Shown here piece by piece: positions 45,907-56,036 of a DNA stretch of 64,000 nt (the stretch's first letter is position 1; every line of letters starts with the position of its first letter). The DNA comes from Thermothelomyces thermophilus ATCC 42464 (lineage: Eukaryota; Ascomycota; Sordariomycetes; Sordariales; Chaetomiaceae). The notes under the pieces are model-generated. The model made no database searches, had not been told where the DNA came from, and worked only from the letters and a program-made list of their open reading frames with translations. Both the position numbers and the translations under genes were made by a program. Location of the stretch: the NCBI RefSeq assembly GCF_000226095.1, contig NC_016472.1, forward strand, positions 1-64,000. The letters are read 5' to 3'.

Positions 45907-47508
45907 ATGGAGCCATCATCATTGCCCCCCATAGCAGAAATCCAGCAGGTTAGCCCTGCTCACGTCAGGATGCCGTCCACGTCGTCCTCGGAAACGGCCT
46001 ACACGACGGATGACTCGCCGAGGTCCAGCAAGACGCCGCATACGCGATCGTCCTCGTCGGCATCTGACATCTCGTACGTAAAAGAGAAGAAGCCCTCTCA
46101 CTCGCACTCGCCATCCAGCGCGTCCGCCGCGTCCGACACGTCAGTGACGCCCCTGGTTCGGGACAAGGAGAAGCGGGAGAGCTACTCGTCCGTCTGGTCC
46201 GACCTCGAGGCCCAGCGGGGAGAGATCGACGACTTCTCGCGCAAGCGCTTCGGCTTCCTCCGCTACACCATCCTCACCGTCTACCGCCGCCTGTTCAGCC
46301 TGGCCTTCATCGGCAACGCCATCGCCTTCGTCGTCCTCATGATCAAGGGCGCCGCCCCGCTGGACCTCGTCAATGCCTCGGCCGTCAACCTGGCCGTGTG
46401 TGGCCTCTGCCGGCACCCGCTCGTCATCAACGCCCTGTTCCTCACCTTCGGCGCCGTCCCGCGCTCGGCGCCCATGCGCCTGCGCCGGCTGGCCTGCAAG
46501 ATCTTCCACCTCGGCGGCGTCCACAGCGGCACCGGCGTGGCCTCGTGCGTCTGGTACATCGGCTTCGCCGCCACCTACACGTACCACTTCGAGGCCTCGC
46601 CTGCCTCCGTCGCCGTCCTGGTGCTCATCTGGCTCGTCCTGCTGCTGCTGCTGGCCATCATCGCCGTCGCCCACCCGGCCTTCCGCGTCCGGCACCACGA
46701 CTGGTTCGAGCTCACCCACCGCTTCTCCAACTGGGCCATCCTGGCCCTCTTCTGGGTCCTCCTCTTCCTGCTCGCAAACCAGGAGCCCTCGGTCTCGGCC
46801 TTCCTCGTCAACCTGCCCGCCTTCTGGATCCTCATCCTGCTGACCGCCGCCACCATCCACCCCTGGCTGCTCCTCCGCCGCGTGCCCGTCCGGGCCGAAC
46901 CGCTCTCGGCCCACGCCGTCCGCCTGCACTTCTCCCACGCCGCAGTCCGCTTCGGCCAGGGCATCAGCGTCGCCCGCCACCCGCTGGCCGACTGGCACAG
47001 CTTCGCCAGCTTCACCGACCAGTTCGACACGCCCGACACAAAGTTCTCCTGCCTCGTCTCCAAGGCGGGCGACTGGACCCGCCAGGCCATCGCCGACCCG
47101 CCCACCTACCTCTGGAAGCGCGGCGTGCCCACCTACGGCTTCGGCTACGTCTTCCGCATGTTCGACCGCATCATCGTCGTCACCACCGGCTCCGGCATCG
47201 GGCCCTGCCTGTCCTTCATCGAGGACGCCCACCGCCCCGCCATGCGCGTCGTCTGGCAGACCAAGAGCCCGCTCAAGACGTACGGCCAGCGCACCCTCGA
47301 CCTGGTCGCCAGGATGGACCCGGACCCCGTCGTCATCGACACCTCCATCTCCGGCCGCGTCGACATGCTCCCCATCGTCCTCAAGCTGTACAAGGACTTT
47401 GACGCCCAGGCCGTCTGCGTCATCAGCAACCCCGCCATGACCCGCAGCCTCGTCTACGGCCTCGAGACGAGGGGGATCGCCGCCTATGGGCCCATCTTTG
47501 ACAGCTAA
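45907..47508 (+). CDS. TmpA-like integral membrane flavoprotein, 533 aa
   Basis: Single-exon frame of 533 codons. Residues 1-105 are Ser-rich and disordered. From about 115 there are five or six hydrophobic spans (for example LAFIGNAIAFVVLMI, SVAVLVLIWLVLLLLLAIIA and WAILALFWVLLFLLAN), with His residues in and near them (RHPLV, HLGGVHSG, RVRHHDW, LTHRFSNW). The C-terminal about 200 residues resemble a ferredoxin-reductase-like nucleotide-binding module (VVTTGSGIGPCLSFI, then VISNPAMTRSLVYGLETRG). This is the architecture of Aspergillus nidulans TmpA, a membrane flavoprotein that acts in signalling for asexual development and is related to ferric-reductase-like and NRPS-like reductase proteins. 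Function here is inferred from that likeness. Third-position GC is very high, with no intron. Confidence 0.8.
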   Translation: MEPSSLPPIAEIQQVSPAHVRMPSTSSSETAYTTDDSPRSSKTPHTRSSSSASDISYVKEKKPSHSHSPSSASAASDTSVTPLVRDKEKRESYSSVWSDLEAQRGEIDDFSRKRFGFLRYTILTVYRRLFSLAFIGNAIAFVVLMIKGAAPLDLVNASAVNLAVCGLCRHPLVINALFLTFGAVPRSAPMRLRRLACKIFHLGGVHSGTGVASCVWYIGFAATYTYHFEASPASVAVLVLIWLVLLLLLAIIAVAHPAFRVRHHDWFELTHRFSNWAILALFWVLLFLLANQEPSVSAFLVNLPAFWILILLTAATIHPWLLLRRVPVRAEPLSAHAVRLHFSHAAVRFGQGISVARHPLADWHSFASFTDQFDTPDTKFSCLVSKAGDWTRQAIADPPTYLWKRGVPTYGFGYVFRMFDRIIVVTTGSGIGPCLSFIEDAHRPAMRVVWQTKSPLKTYGQRTLDLVARMDPDPVVIDTSISGRVDMLPIVLKLYKDFDAQAVCVISNPAMTRSLVYGLETRGIAAYGPIFDS

Positions 47509-48155
47509 TTAATTAATAGGCGGTGACACTAGATAATTTCGATTTCGGGTTTCCGGGATATTAGATCATTCGGGCACGCATAATTACGTCAAGGATACCT
47601 GCTTGGGTTGCTGGAGTTATTGATATTTTTTCTTTTCTTCATTACCTAACGTATATACCTTAGTTACGGAGTAATTACAGGGGTAAAAAAGGGTGAGGGG
47701 GTTCTGGGTTGGGCTAGCATCGTTTTTTTGTTGTCTCGGTCGCTGCTCTTTCGCGCGACCGCTGTTGTTGTTAGAGCATGGCCGCATGGAACTAGTGTAT
47801 AGGATATTAGATGTCCCGTGTCCTGGTGGCGCTGAATAAGGTTGTTCCTTAGACTTCTAGTAATCCCTCTTGGCTGCGTATTAACGATTTCGAATCAACT
47901 CCACCCTTCCATTCAACTCCACCACTTCGACGCCGAGTTCGCCAATTACTAATCACGGCTTGTCCCGCCCTTATAAACCACCCCTACTATGTAGTCTCTC
48001 CTCCGTTACGGACTCTTACCATCATCGACCCCCGATCGTGGTGCACAGGTAGTAAAACGTCGGGTCGCCTTAATTACCACCTCGCTATCAGCAGCCTGCC
48101 TAAGTAACCCCAATCATCATCTTTCTTCCAAGGGCTCTCTCTACCAGCAAATATT
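47509..48155. other. Intergenic region, 3' of tmpA-like gene and promoter of the next
   Basis: AT-richer spacer starting with TTAATTAATTAAT just after the stop codon. TATAAA at 47972-47977 lies about 180 bases before the ATG at 48156. No gene seen. Confidence 0.55.
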
Positions 48156-49091
48156 ATGACCACCACGGGCGAGTTCCGCTACCTCGACCCGGAGTCCATC
48201 TCGCCCGGCACCAAGCCGTGGTCCAAGGTCGACAGCGCCGCCACGTCCTTCCGGCTGGCCTCCCGCCGGCGCAGCGTGGCCAACATCCGCGACAGCCTCC
48301 GGCCCGACCAGCCGCTGCGGGGCAACTTCGGCACCGACATTGACGTGTCGGGCTTTGCCGTCTACCACGCGCCGGCCCGGGAGAAGACCTTCACCGACGA
48401 CGCGGCGGTGCGCGGCGGCTACTACGCCGAGGTCGAGGCGCTGCTGCGGGCCAAGCTGCCGGGCAAGGTCGCGCGGGTCGAGATCTTTGACCACACGATC
48501 CGCAAGCACGATCCGGCGTCGCCGCGCCAGCCGGTCCAGCAGGTGCACGTGGACCAGACGCCGGCGGCGGCCGAGGCGCGCGTGCGGCGCCACCTGCCCG
48601 CGGCCGAGGTGGACGGCCTGCTGGCGAGGCGGTTCCAGATCATCAACGTGTGGCGGCCCATCTCGCACCCGGCCGCCGACTTCCCCCTGGCCGTCGTCGA
48701 CTGGCGGACGACCAAGCGGGACGACCTGGTGCCCGTCGACCTGCTGTACCCGCTGCGCAACCGCACCATCGGGGACGCCAACGACGACCGCGGCAAGGAG
48801 GTCCTGCCGGACCCGGCCACGGCCGCCGGCACCGACGGCTACGAGGTCCGGGGGGAGACGTACGGGGTCCTGCCCAGCGACTCCCACAAGTTCTACTACG
48901 TCAAGGACTTGACCCCGGACGAGGCCTTGTTCATCAAGTGCTTCGACAGCTGGGGCGAGGGGTTGCCCGGCGGCAAAAAGGGCGTCGCCGCCCTGACGCC
49001 TCACACCGCCTTTATCGATCCCGCGACGCCCCCGGGGACCAAGGGCCGCGAGAGCATCGAGGTCCGCTGTCTGGTGTTCTACGACGAGTGA
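48156..49091 (+). CDS. AsaB/CmcJ (GA4 desaturase family) dioxygenase-like protein, 311 aa
   Basis: Single-exon frame of 311 codons. Layout matches the fungal family annotated as GA4 desaturase or AsaB, related to CmcJ-type Fe(II)/2-oxoglutarate oxygenases: an N-terminal FRYLDP start, then VQQVHVDQT (H131, D133) as the His-x-Asp metal pair, INVWRPI at about 163-169, and a late HKFYYVKDLTPDEALFIKCF block whose His (about 260) would be the third ligand. It ends RCLVFYDE, near the usual end of the family. Members hydroxylate or desaturate small molecules, often in secondary metabolism (asaB lies in an aspergillic acid cluster), but no cluster partners such as an NRPS or PKS are next to it here. 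Substrate unknown. Confidence 0.82.
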   Translation: MTTTGEFRYLDPESISPGTKPWSKVDSAATSFRLASRRRSVANIRDSLRPDQPLRGNFGTDIDVSGFAVYHAPAREKTFTDDAAVRGGYYAEVEALLRAKLPGKVARVEIFDHTIRKHDPASPRQPVQQVHVDQTPAAAEARVRRHLPAAEVDGLLARRFQIINVWRPISHPAADFPLAVVDWRTTKRDDLVPVDLLYPLRNRTIGDANDDRGKEVLPDPATAAGTDGYEVRGETYGVLPSDSHKFYYVKDLTPDEALFIKCFDSWGEGLPGGKKGVAALTPHTAFIDPATPPGTKGRESIEVRCLVFYDE

Positions 49092-50169
49092 GCTGTCTGG
49101 CGTTTCCGGAGCGGATGTGAAGAATAGGACGACACGTCAGTTCTTTGGATAGCTATAATTAGAGTCTTCACATTTGTTCTTCGAAATAATACCCTCCGCC
49201 CAAGCTGCAGCAAGGACGGAAAGTACCGGGCCACGAGCGCCCGCAGACAGGGCGCACACGCGCAGGCAATGCCGACGTTAATCTCGACGATGCTGACGAC
49301 CGGTTAGATGCTCCCGGGACTCCTGGGTCCGTCATGCATGCTCAAACAGAGACCCCACAAAGCCCGAGTGGCTGGAGCCCAAAGGGGTCAACCCCTGGAG
49401 CACGTAGACACCGATCGAGTGGAAGTGGGTTCGGATGGCCGATGATTGCCAAATTCAATATCACAACTCCGTCCCAGGTCACCAGGTACAGGGGCAAGCA
49501 TAAGTAATCTATAATATATCCTGTCGGAGGCCGACGTGCCTCTCATAGAACCCTAACCCCGAGTCCCGCCTAGAACAGTTTAAGGGTACCATCCGAGTCA
49601 GTCAAACGCAGCTTGAGAGAAGTCACACTCGGTTACAGCCAAATGAATTCAAACCTGGCAGACGTTCGAGTTGGCCCGACTACCACTACCTCTCAACCCT
49701 TGATCGCAAGGACGAATGACGAAACGACAGAAGCGCATGGGGCGTGGCTGGGGCGTGTCAGCCTTCTGTGGGCGTTATCATGCGGGCACGATTCAGCCTC
49801 GTCGTCCCCTGCGATGAGGCAGCCTGCTGCCGCCAACGGACCAATGAGACCCGAGTCGTAGATAGCACGGTGGCCGCGCTCCTGGCCACATTCCGGGCCG
49901 CGCGCTTGGTTGACTGAGCCACCCAGACAAAGCAAATCGTTGGTTTCTTAACGACGACGCAATCATTCTTAACCTCTCTAACTCCCAACATGGGGTTTCC
50001 CCGGCCTTCCGGGTATATTACTCTCATATGGTGGACGAGGAGTTTTTGGTTTTAACTAGGGTAACACCTAATTATTAAGTACTATTCCGTACGACCCTCG
50101 GCCAAAACCCCTTCCCCCTCCCCCGCACCAAAAAAAAAGCCCACCCACACCTAATAATTAAACATCACT
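49092..50169. other. Intergenic region
   Basis: About 1.1 kb. Small frames on both strands at 49,613-50,027 overlap and have no features. An A/C-rich leader precedes the ATG at 50170. I see no repeat or RNA gene. Confidence 0.55.
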
Positions 50170-51702
50170 ATGGCCCAGAACCAAGAGAAGGCGTTTCAAT
50201 GTCCCGCCTGCCCCGGTAAATCGTTTCTTACGGCTAAGGCCCTCCATGACCACTCCCTCATGAAGCAGCATTGGCATTGTCAGCAGTGCAGCCGATACTT
50301 TGCCACATCAGAAGCCCTCCAGCAACACAACGAGGACTCTAGCCAGCACAAGCAACCACCAAACAGGCCTAGGAAGCACCACGACCAGCCCCGCGCCGGG
50401 AAATCCTGGCCTTGCCAGCAATGCGACCGAACCTTCGGCACTCGGGAAGCCCTCGAACAACACAGGAGGGACTCTAAGGGACATGGGCAACACCGAGCCG
50501 CGCCAAACTGGACTCATCCCACGGCTGTTCTCGTGGCTGTCCCCGCCCGGGATGGCCCCCATACCGGCGCTATTGGCCCGACCGCCGCCGTCCCGGTACC
50601 TCTCACGCCGGAGCAGCAACTGTCGCTCCGTCGGGCGGCTCAGAGCTTGGCGGAACAGTCCGCCCTCGTCGCTACGCAGGAACCCCCCCGGCCGACCCCG
50701 CTCGTCCACCGCGGCATCACCTACACGACCCTGACTATCCCGGAGCAGATGGCCCTGCAATCCCTCCTCCTCCGCTCCTGCCACTCGCCAGCCCGCCTCG
50801 CCCTCGAGGGATACCCGCTCGCTGCCTCGGCCACATGCCGGACCACCACCCCGCCCCGGGACCCGTCATGCCCCAAGCGAGCGGCCGTGGTGCTCGATTG
50901 CGAGATGGCCGGCACCACGGACGGTGATCACGCCATCACCCTCTCCCTCGTCGACTTCTTCACGGGCGCCGCCCTCGTGCATGCCCTCGTCAAGCCCGCC
51001 AGCGGCATCAAGATCACCAACTGGCGCACGAACATCACGGGCGTTACCCCGGGCGCCATGGCCGTCGCCGTGGCGCGGGGCGAGGCCCTCCGCGGCCGGG
51101 ACGCGGCGACGGCCCGCCTGCTCGACTTCGTCGACGCCGACACCGTCGTGGTCGGCCACTCGGTCAAGTACGACCTGAAGGTGCTGGGGCTGGCGCACAA
51201 TCGAATCGTCGACTCGGCCATTCTCGCCGCCGAGGCCTCTGGGAGGTTTGGGAGCGGGGAGGACGGCAACAGCGGGGGGGGCCAAAAGGCCATCAAGCAA
51301 GGGGTTGCGCTCGAGAGGCTGTGTCGGGAGCTGACCGGAGTGCGCATCCGCGGAGGCGGCGGCGTGGCCGCCGGGCCCGGGGGGCGGTCCCAACACGACA
51401 GCTTGGAGGACGTGCTGGCGACGAGAGAGGTCGTCATCTGGTGTCTGACGCACCCGGTCGAGTTGCGAGCCTGGGCTGCGAAGAATTGGGAGGTCCAGGA
51501 CGGAGCCAAGGGCAATAAAGGAGGCGCAAAGGGGAGCAAAGGAGACAGGGACCGTACAACAAAGCACCGGCCCGAGTCTGTTGAAGATGATTTCGAGTGG
51601 GACGAGGACGACGATGACGATGACGATGGCGAGATGCTCCGGTGGGAGGACGTCATCGACTACGATACGTGGCCCAAGTCGCCCCCCGACTGGTCCGACT
51701 GA
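50170..51702 (+). CDS. C2H2 zinc-finger DEDDh exonuclease (REX/RNase T fold), 510 aa
   Basis: Single-exon frame of 510 codons. Three short C2H2-like fingers lie in the first 105 residues (CPACPGKSF, CQQCSRYFATSEALQQH and CQQCDRTFGTREALEQH), then a Pro-rich linker. The nuclease domain starts at about 238 with VVLDCEMAG (D243, E245), continues with VVGHSVKYDLKVL (the Asp near 336) and ends with HDSLEDVLAT (H409, D414), completing the DEDDh set for two-metal 3'-5' exonuclease chemistry. This matches the Rex4/ISG20-like RNA exonucleases, which act in rRNA and small-RNA processing; most carry few or no fingers, so the N-terminal array suggests RNA or DNA targeting. A low-complexity Gly insert lies at about 360-375, and the tail is acidic (EWDEDDDDDDDGEM). 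Exact substrate is unknown. Confidence 0.88.
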   Translation: MAQNQEKAFQCPACPGKSFLTAKALHDHSLMKQHWHCQQCSRYFATSEALQQHNEDSSQHKQPPNRPRKHHDQPRAGKSWPCQQCDRTFGTREALEQHRRDSKGHGQHRAAPNWTHPTAVLVAVPARDGPHTGAIGPTAAVPVPLTPEQQLSLRRAAQSLAEQSALVATQEPPRPTPLVHRGITYTTLTIPEQMALQSLLLRSCHSPARLALEGYPLAASATCRTTTPPRDPSCPKRAAVVLDCEMAGTTDGDHAITLSLVDFFTGAALVHALVKPASGIKITNWRTNITGVTPGAMAVAVARGEALRGRDAATARLLDFVDADTVVVGHSVKYDLKVLGLAHNRIVDSAILAAEASGRFGSGEDGNSGGGQKAIKQGVALERLCRELTGVRIRGGGGVAAGPGGRSQHDSLEDVLATREVVIWCLTHPVELRAWAAKNWEVQDGAKGNKGGAKGSKGDRDRTTKHRPESVEDDFEWDEDDDDDDDGEMLRWEDVIDYDTWPKSPPDWSD

Positions 51703-52693
51703 GCGCCAGAATCTGCAGACTATCTCGTCAGTGGATCGGTCATTATGTGTATTCAATCTGGTCAATTTCTTCCCTTATCTTGTCTTTCTCCATGCTTCTA
51801 TTGTTGAATCGCCGCACAGAAGTCGTCGTTGAATCTGAAGGAGGTACGGCATGCGGAAACAAGAAACAGGTAGTCTCCATGTCTTAAGTAGATAGGTATC
51901 CCAACCTTGTACACTGAGCCAAGCTCGCAAGTGTTGCTACAGTTTGGAAAGTTCCCACAATTACAGGCCTGAGAGCTCCTTGATGACCGAAAGAAGGAAA
52001 CTTACGAGAATGAATTGCTTTTCCTATAGAATATATTAAGTCATGAGAAAAATAGGGAAGGAGATAAAAAGCAAAGAACAAAGTCACGATATTGTATGTT
52101 AGTATCGATATATTGAAAAGTACTTAGTGAAGTTCTGTGGCCGGGTTTGGGCGCCCTTATAGCCTACCATCCTGGCCGTGGTTCCCTAATGGGAGTCGGT
52201 TCTCCGTTTTGGTTCCGATTAAGTTCTCTTCTTACGTTGATTATCGCGTGAAAAAAGAAAAAAATCAATGCGCCGCCAAGATTCTGCAAGGCCCGGGAAG
52301 CACGCCCGGCTACGGCAGCCTGCACGCGCCGACAGTTCCCTGCGGTCCGCCGCACAGTGTCTAAAACCCTGGGTTTAGGCAGTCAGCCCTGTTTCTCACA
52401 GGAGGCTGCCAAGGTTGGGGATGCCGCGAATTATTACCGAAAATGAACAACAGCTGCAACATGATTGGCGTCGAGAGTGGCGGGGATTCGCTTTCCCGCA
52501 CCCGCTTCCAATCCCGAACGTGCGGGCAACCCCTCGGGGGCTGCGGGGTAGAACGAGTGGGGCCTGAAATGACGAAATCCAAGGGCCGCGGCGTCAAGCG
52601 GACGGGATTCCGAGCTCAAAACCATCATCATCCCGGCCATGTGTATTTTCACCGTGAGCGACCTATTGCTTTCACAGATTACTAGAGCCCACC
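51703..52693. other. Intergenic region
   Basis: About 1 kb: an AT-rich 3' flank of the exonuclease gene (to about 52,130), then GC-richer promoter sequence of the dehydrogenase gene. No gene seen. The short frames on both strands are overlapping and featureless. Confidence 0.55.
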
Positions 52694-53820
52694 ATGTCTA
52701 GCCCGATCAAGGTCGCAGTTCTTGATGACTACCAGGGCATCTCGGAGCCCAAATTCAGGGCCCTGGACCCGGCCAAGTTCGAGGTGTCCTTCTTTAAGGA
52801 CACGCTCCGGCCTTACAATCACCCCGACACCCCGCAGGAGGTCAAGGATGAGCTGGTTGCCCGCCTGGAGCCGTTCACCGTGATCTGTACGTTGCTCTCC
52901 CCAATACCTTCTCTCGGGCGCTCCGACTGACCAACCCAGCCACGATGCGCGAGCGCACCCCCTTCACGGCCGAGCTGATCGCCCGCTTGCCCAACCTCAA
53001 ATTACTCCTCACCACGGGCAACCGCAACCGCGGGCTGGACCTCGACGCCTTTCAAGCGCGGGGCATCCCCGTTGCTGGCGCGGTGGACCGCAACAGTTCG
53101 GTCGGCTCCGAGTCGACGACCGAGCACTGCGTCGCCATGATCCTCGCGGCAGCCCGCAACATTGCCCAGGATGACCTCTCAGTCAAGACGGGAGGGTGGC
53201 AGACCGTGCCGGCGGTTGCGCTCGGGGGCAAGGTGTTTGGGACGGTGGGGCTTGGCCGACTGGGCACGGCGGTCGGACGCATCATGCACCTTGCGTTCGG
53301 GATGCGCGTGGTGGCGTGGAGCGAGAACTTGACGCAGGAGCGGGCGGACGAGAAGGCGCGGGAGGCCGGGCTGCCGGTGGAGGACGCACGGGGCGAGAAG
53401 ACGTTTAAGGTGGTGAGCAAGGAGGAGCTGTTCCGGACGGCCGACGTGGTGAGCCTGCAGCTGGTGCTGTCAGACCGGTCCAGGGGTTGTATCACAGCGA
53501 AGGACCTGGAGTTGATGAAGCCGACGGCCATCTTCGTCAACACCTCGAGGGGCCCCCTGGTGGTTGAGAAGGACCTGCTGGAGGTGTTGGAGCAGGGCAA
53601 GATCCGGGCGGCCGCGCTCGACGTGTTCGACTTGGAGCCGCTGCCGCTGGATAGCCGGTGGAGGACGACCAAGTGGGGGGAGGACGGCCGGAGCCGGGTG
53701 CTGCTGACGCCGCATATGGGCTATGTTGAGGAGGCGACTCTGAATGGATGGTACGACATGCAGGTAGAAAACCTGCTACGGTGGGAGAAGGGCGAGGAGC
53801 TGCTCCTCCGGCTTTGTTAG
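52694..53820 (+). CDS. D-isomer-specific 2-hydroxyacid dehydrogenase, 357 aa, two exons
   Basis: Exons 52694-52886 and 52940-53820. The 53-bp intron (GTACGT...CAG, with a CTGAC branch site) joins TVI|STMRERTPF in phase; total 357 aa. The NAD-binding Rossmann motif is VGLGRLGTAVGR at about 167-178. The family signature follows: LFRTADVVSLQL, then FVNTSRGPLVVEKDLL with the substrate-binding Arg, the LDVFDLEPLP acid segment and the catalytic His in LLTPHMGY (H323). It should reduce 2-keto acids to D-2-hydroxy acids or the reverse, probably in the cytosol; phosphoglycerate, glyoxylate and other substrates are all possible and the sequence does not decide. Length and order are typical, with no sign of decay. 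Confidence 0.92.
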
Positions 53821-54321
53821 CGGGGCCAAGGGAGGAATCCGTCTTTCTCACCAACTCAGCCATCTGGCATGAAGAATGGACAAGGTACCGGCAAGGTACC
53901 CGCAAGGTACCGGCATAACGGATGTCTGCAGGGACTAAACGAAATATGAGATTTTGATAGGCTTTGTCGCGGGACGTAGCCACTATCTAGTTGCTCGAGA
54001 ATGTGAAAGAAGGGAAAGAGGTCGAAGGTTGCTTGTTCGCGTTTGTGACTTCGTTCCTTCCTTATATGCGCAGCGCTGCCTTACCGCCCCTCCCTATTCA
54101 CTTTTCTCCCATCTATGAATCGCGTTGCCCACTGACAACCAGCAGCAAAATGAGATGTGAATCGCGGTTGCCAAACAAACGACCCGGTAATCACTACTCC
54201 AACCGAACCAGACCCTTTTTCAGTAACTCATCTACAAACCCAACGTTGCTTCCCTCACCACTCAACAACGCCAGGAAACTTACCGTTGCTCTGGCCTAAA
54301 CCAGAGCCGACACTTCTGCCC
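53821..54321. other. Intergenic region
   Basis: 500 bases between two plus-strand genes. It includes the tandem repeat noted at 53,880-53,914 and a pyrimidine-rich leader with many AACC/ACAA steps before the ATG at 54322. No gene seen. Confidence 0.5.
53880..53914. repeat. Three tandem 11-bp units (CAAGGTACCSG)
   Basis: CAAGGTACCGG, CAAGGTACCCG and CAAGGTACCGG in direct tandem, each holding the GGTACC palindrome, about 60 bases after the dehydrogenase stop codon. Probably a small slippage repeat. Confidence 0.7.
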
Positions 54322-55796
54322 ATGGATCGTCCGCAACCCAAGCAGGAACCTGATGGCCGTGTCTCACTTGCCTTGGTTCCGATGGCAAGGCGGGACCCCG
54401 GCCACCCACTGACACCGCTCCCATCCCAAAGAGTCAAACCGGAGCCTGAAGGTACTCTCTCGGCGCCCGACTGGACGCCGAGCTTCACTGACCGCCTAGC
54501 AGAGATCGCGAGGCCACGCGTCGATATATCCGGGGACTGGCCCGGGCAATCCTCCCGTATGTTCCCTAACACTATCCAGTTTCCTCTCCACTAACCTATC
54601 TAGTTGAAGAGGGCGAGATCCAGTCGACACCATTGCTGCACCGACCCCGCACACTTCATTCCCCAACCCAACGCTCGACCAGCAGTCGATCATCGACAAT
54701 GCGCTGTTATCACACCCACGCAGCCAGTTCACCCAACCAGAATAATGACCGTTTGAGTCAGGTATTGCACCGCTTGGAGACGCTGAGAAGGACAGCCCTT
54801 CGCGTCACAACTCATGCCGAGCCACCCGGTCCTGCTACCGCTCAACCACTCCAGCCTGGAGATTCTACGAGCACAGTCCCTTCCGCAGTGCAGACTCAGC
54901 AACGCCCGGCCGGCAGATCTATTTTGAAGGGCAGCTCTGTTCCCAGCGGCCGCTTCCCCCCCACTTTGCTGCAGCGACTGTCTGGGGAATGCCAGATTCG
55001 GCGCTTCAACCCGGTGTGGCTGATACGGAGGTCGGCGAACGGCCGAGTCATGTGCGACGTCAAGCTGCACAACCATGTCGTTGAAGCGGACTCGGACTTT
55101 GACCACACGCAAGCGGCAAAAATAGCGGTTGCCAAAAAGGCACTCAGCGTCGTGCAGTCGTGGCCTGTTGGTTGTTTTCCCCCGCCGCCTAGCCAGCAGA
55201 CCTCGGAGCCACCCAGGTCCGCGAACGCGCCGCCGCCTCGAACAGTTGGCACCGGGGGCTCGCGGGCGGTGCACGGACGCGGCCGGAGCCTCCTTGCCTT
55301 GAACCAAGAGGGAGGCTCTCAGACAATGGCGCCTGGGCTGGGAAGATCCGCGGCCACGGCCACGGAGCTGGATCGAGGAAGACGCGAGAACACGATGACG
55401 GCCGCCAGGGGTGATCGAGGGCGGGAGCAGGTTGAGCTGCTGGAGCATGTACGCCGGGTCATGGGCATCTCGGTGCCCGACACAACGAGGGACAATCCGG
55501 AAGCGGCTCGTGCCTTCCTGGAGGGCCTGGCCGTCGGCGCCCGCCTTGCCGGCGCCCGTGTTTCCGGGTTCTCCCTGAAAAGCCGCTCCAGATCGCCCCT
55601 CCGCTCCTCGCCAGAGGCGTACCGCGCCCGCTCACCCCTGGGCAGGAGCGGGCGGTTGAGTCCGCCTCCAGGACACCGCCGGAGGGTAAGTTATGGCAGC
55701 CCCAGAAACCGCTCTGAGCCCTGGCCCCCGCGTCCCACAGGTGGCCGCGGGGACAGGTGGGTTCATGATCGATACTACCCCGGAGGTTTCGAGTAA
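54322..55796 (+). CDS. dsRNA-binding-motif-like protein with Arg/Ser-rich C-terminus, 475 aa, two exons
   Basis: Exons 54322-54556 and 54604-55796; the 47-bp intron (GTATGT...TAG, with a CTAAC branch site) joins the frame as GQSS|LEEGEIQ. Total 475 aa. Residues 1-78 are Pro-rich with two KxEPxG-type repeats (PKQEPDG, VKPEPEG). Residues about 198-265 look like a dsRBM: PTLLQRLSGECQIRRFNPVW, a strand carrying CDVKLHNHVV, and the closing helix AAKIAVAKKALSVVQSW, which is the typical A-K-x-A-A-KxAL end of that fold. The C-terminus is Arg/Ser/Pro-rich (LKSRSRSPLRSSP) and ends RGDRWVHDRYYPGGFE. Likely nuclear and RNA-linked by composition; no catalytic domain. ATG 54157 is also in frame, but 54322 follows a better leader. 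Domain call is moderate. Confidence 0.72.
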
Positions 55797-56036
55797 GCTT
55801 GAGAAGGCAGTCCAACGGTGGATGATCAAACTTGAGCATCGGGAGACATGGAAACCTGTCAGAAGAGCACTGGCGTTGTTATCTGTGAATATGGTATTTA
55901 TGTATGTACGTAGACATCCGTCCTGCCACTGGGGTAGCATCCTGTGGGCTTTACTCGTGTGAAGCATACATCGTCATCTAGAACACAAAGCTGAGGCTCC
56001 TGGTGACTCAGACATGTTTCGCATCCCATCTAATTA

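Noticed and set aside
46141-47232. 363-codon minus frame opposite the TmpA-like gene, and the 334-codon plus frame 46398-47402
   Set aside because: Compositional shadows (Gly/Asp/Glu or Arg/Pro/His-rich) of the 533-codon frame with clear membrane spans.
48141-49004. 287-codon minus frame opposite the AsaB-like gene
   Set aside because: Antisense shadow; the plus frame has the HVDQT and NVWRP motifs.
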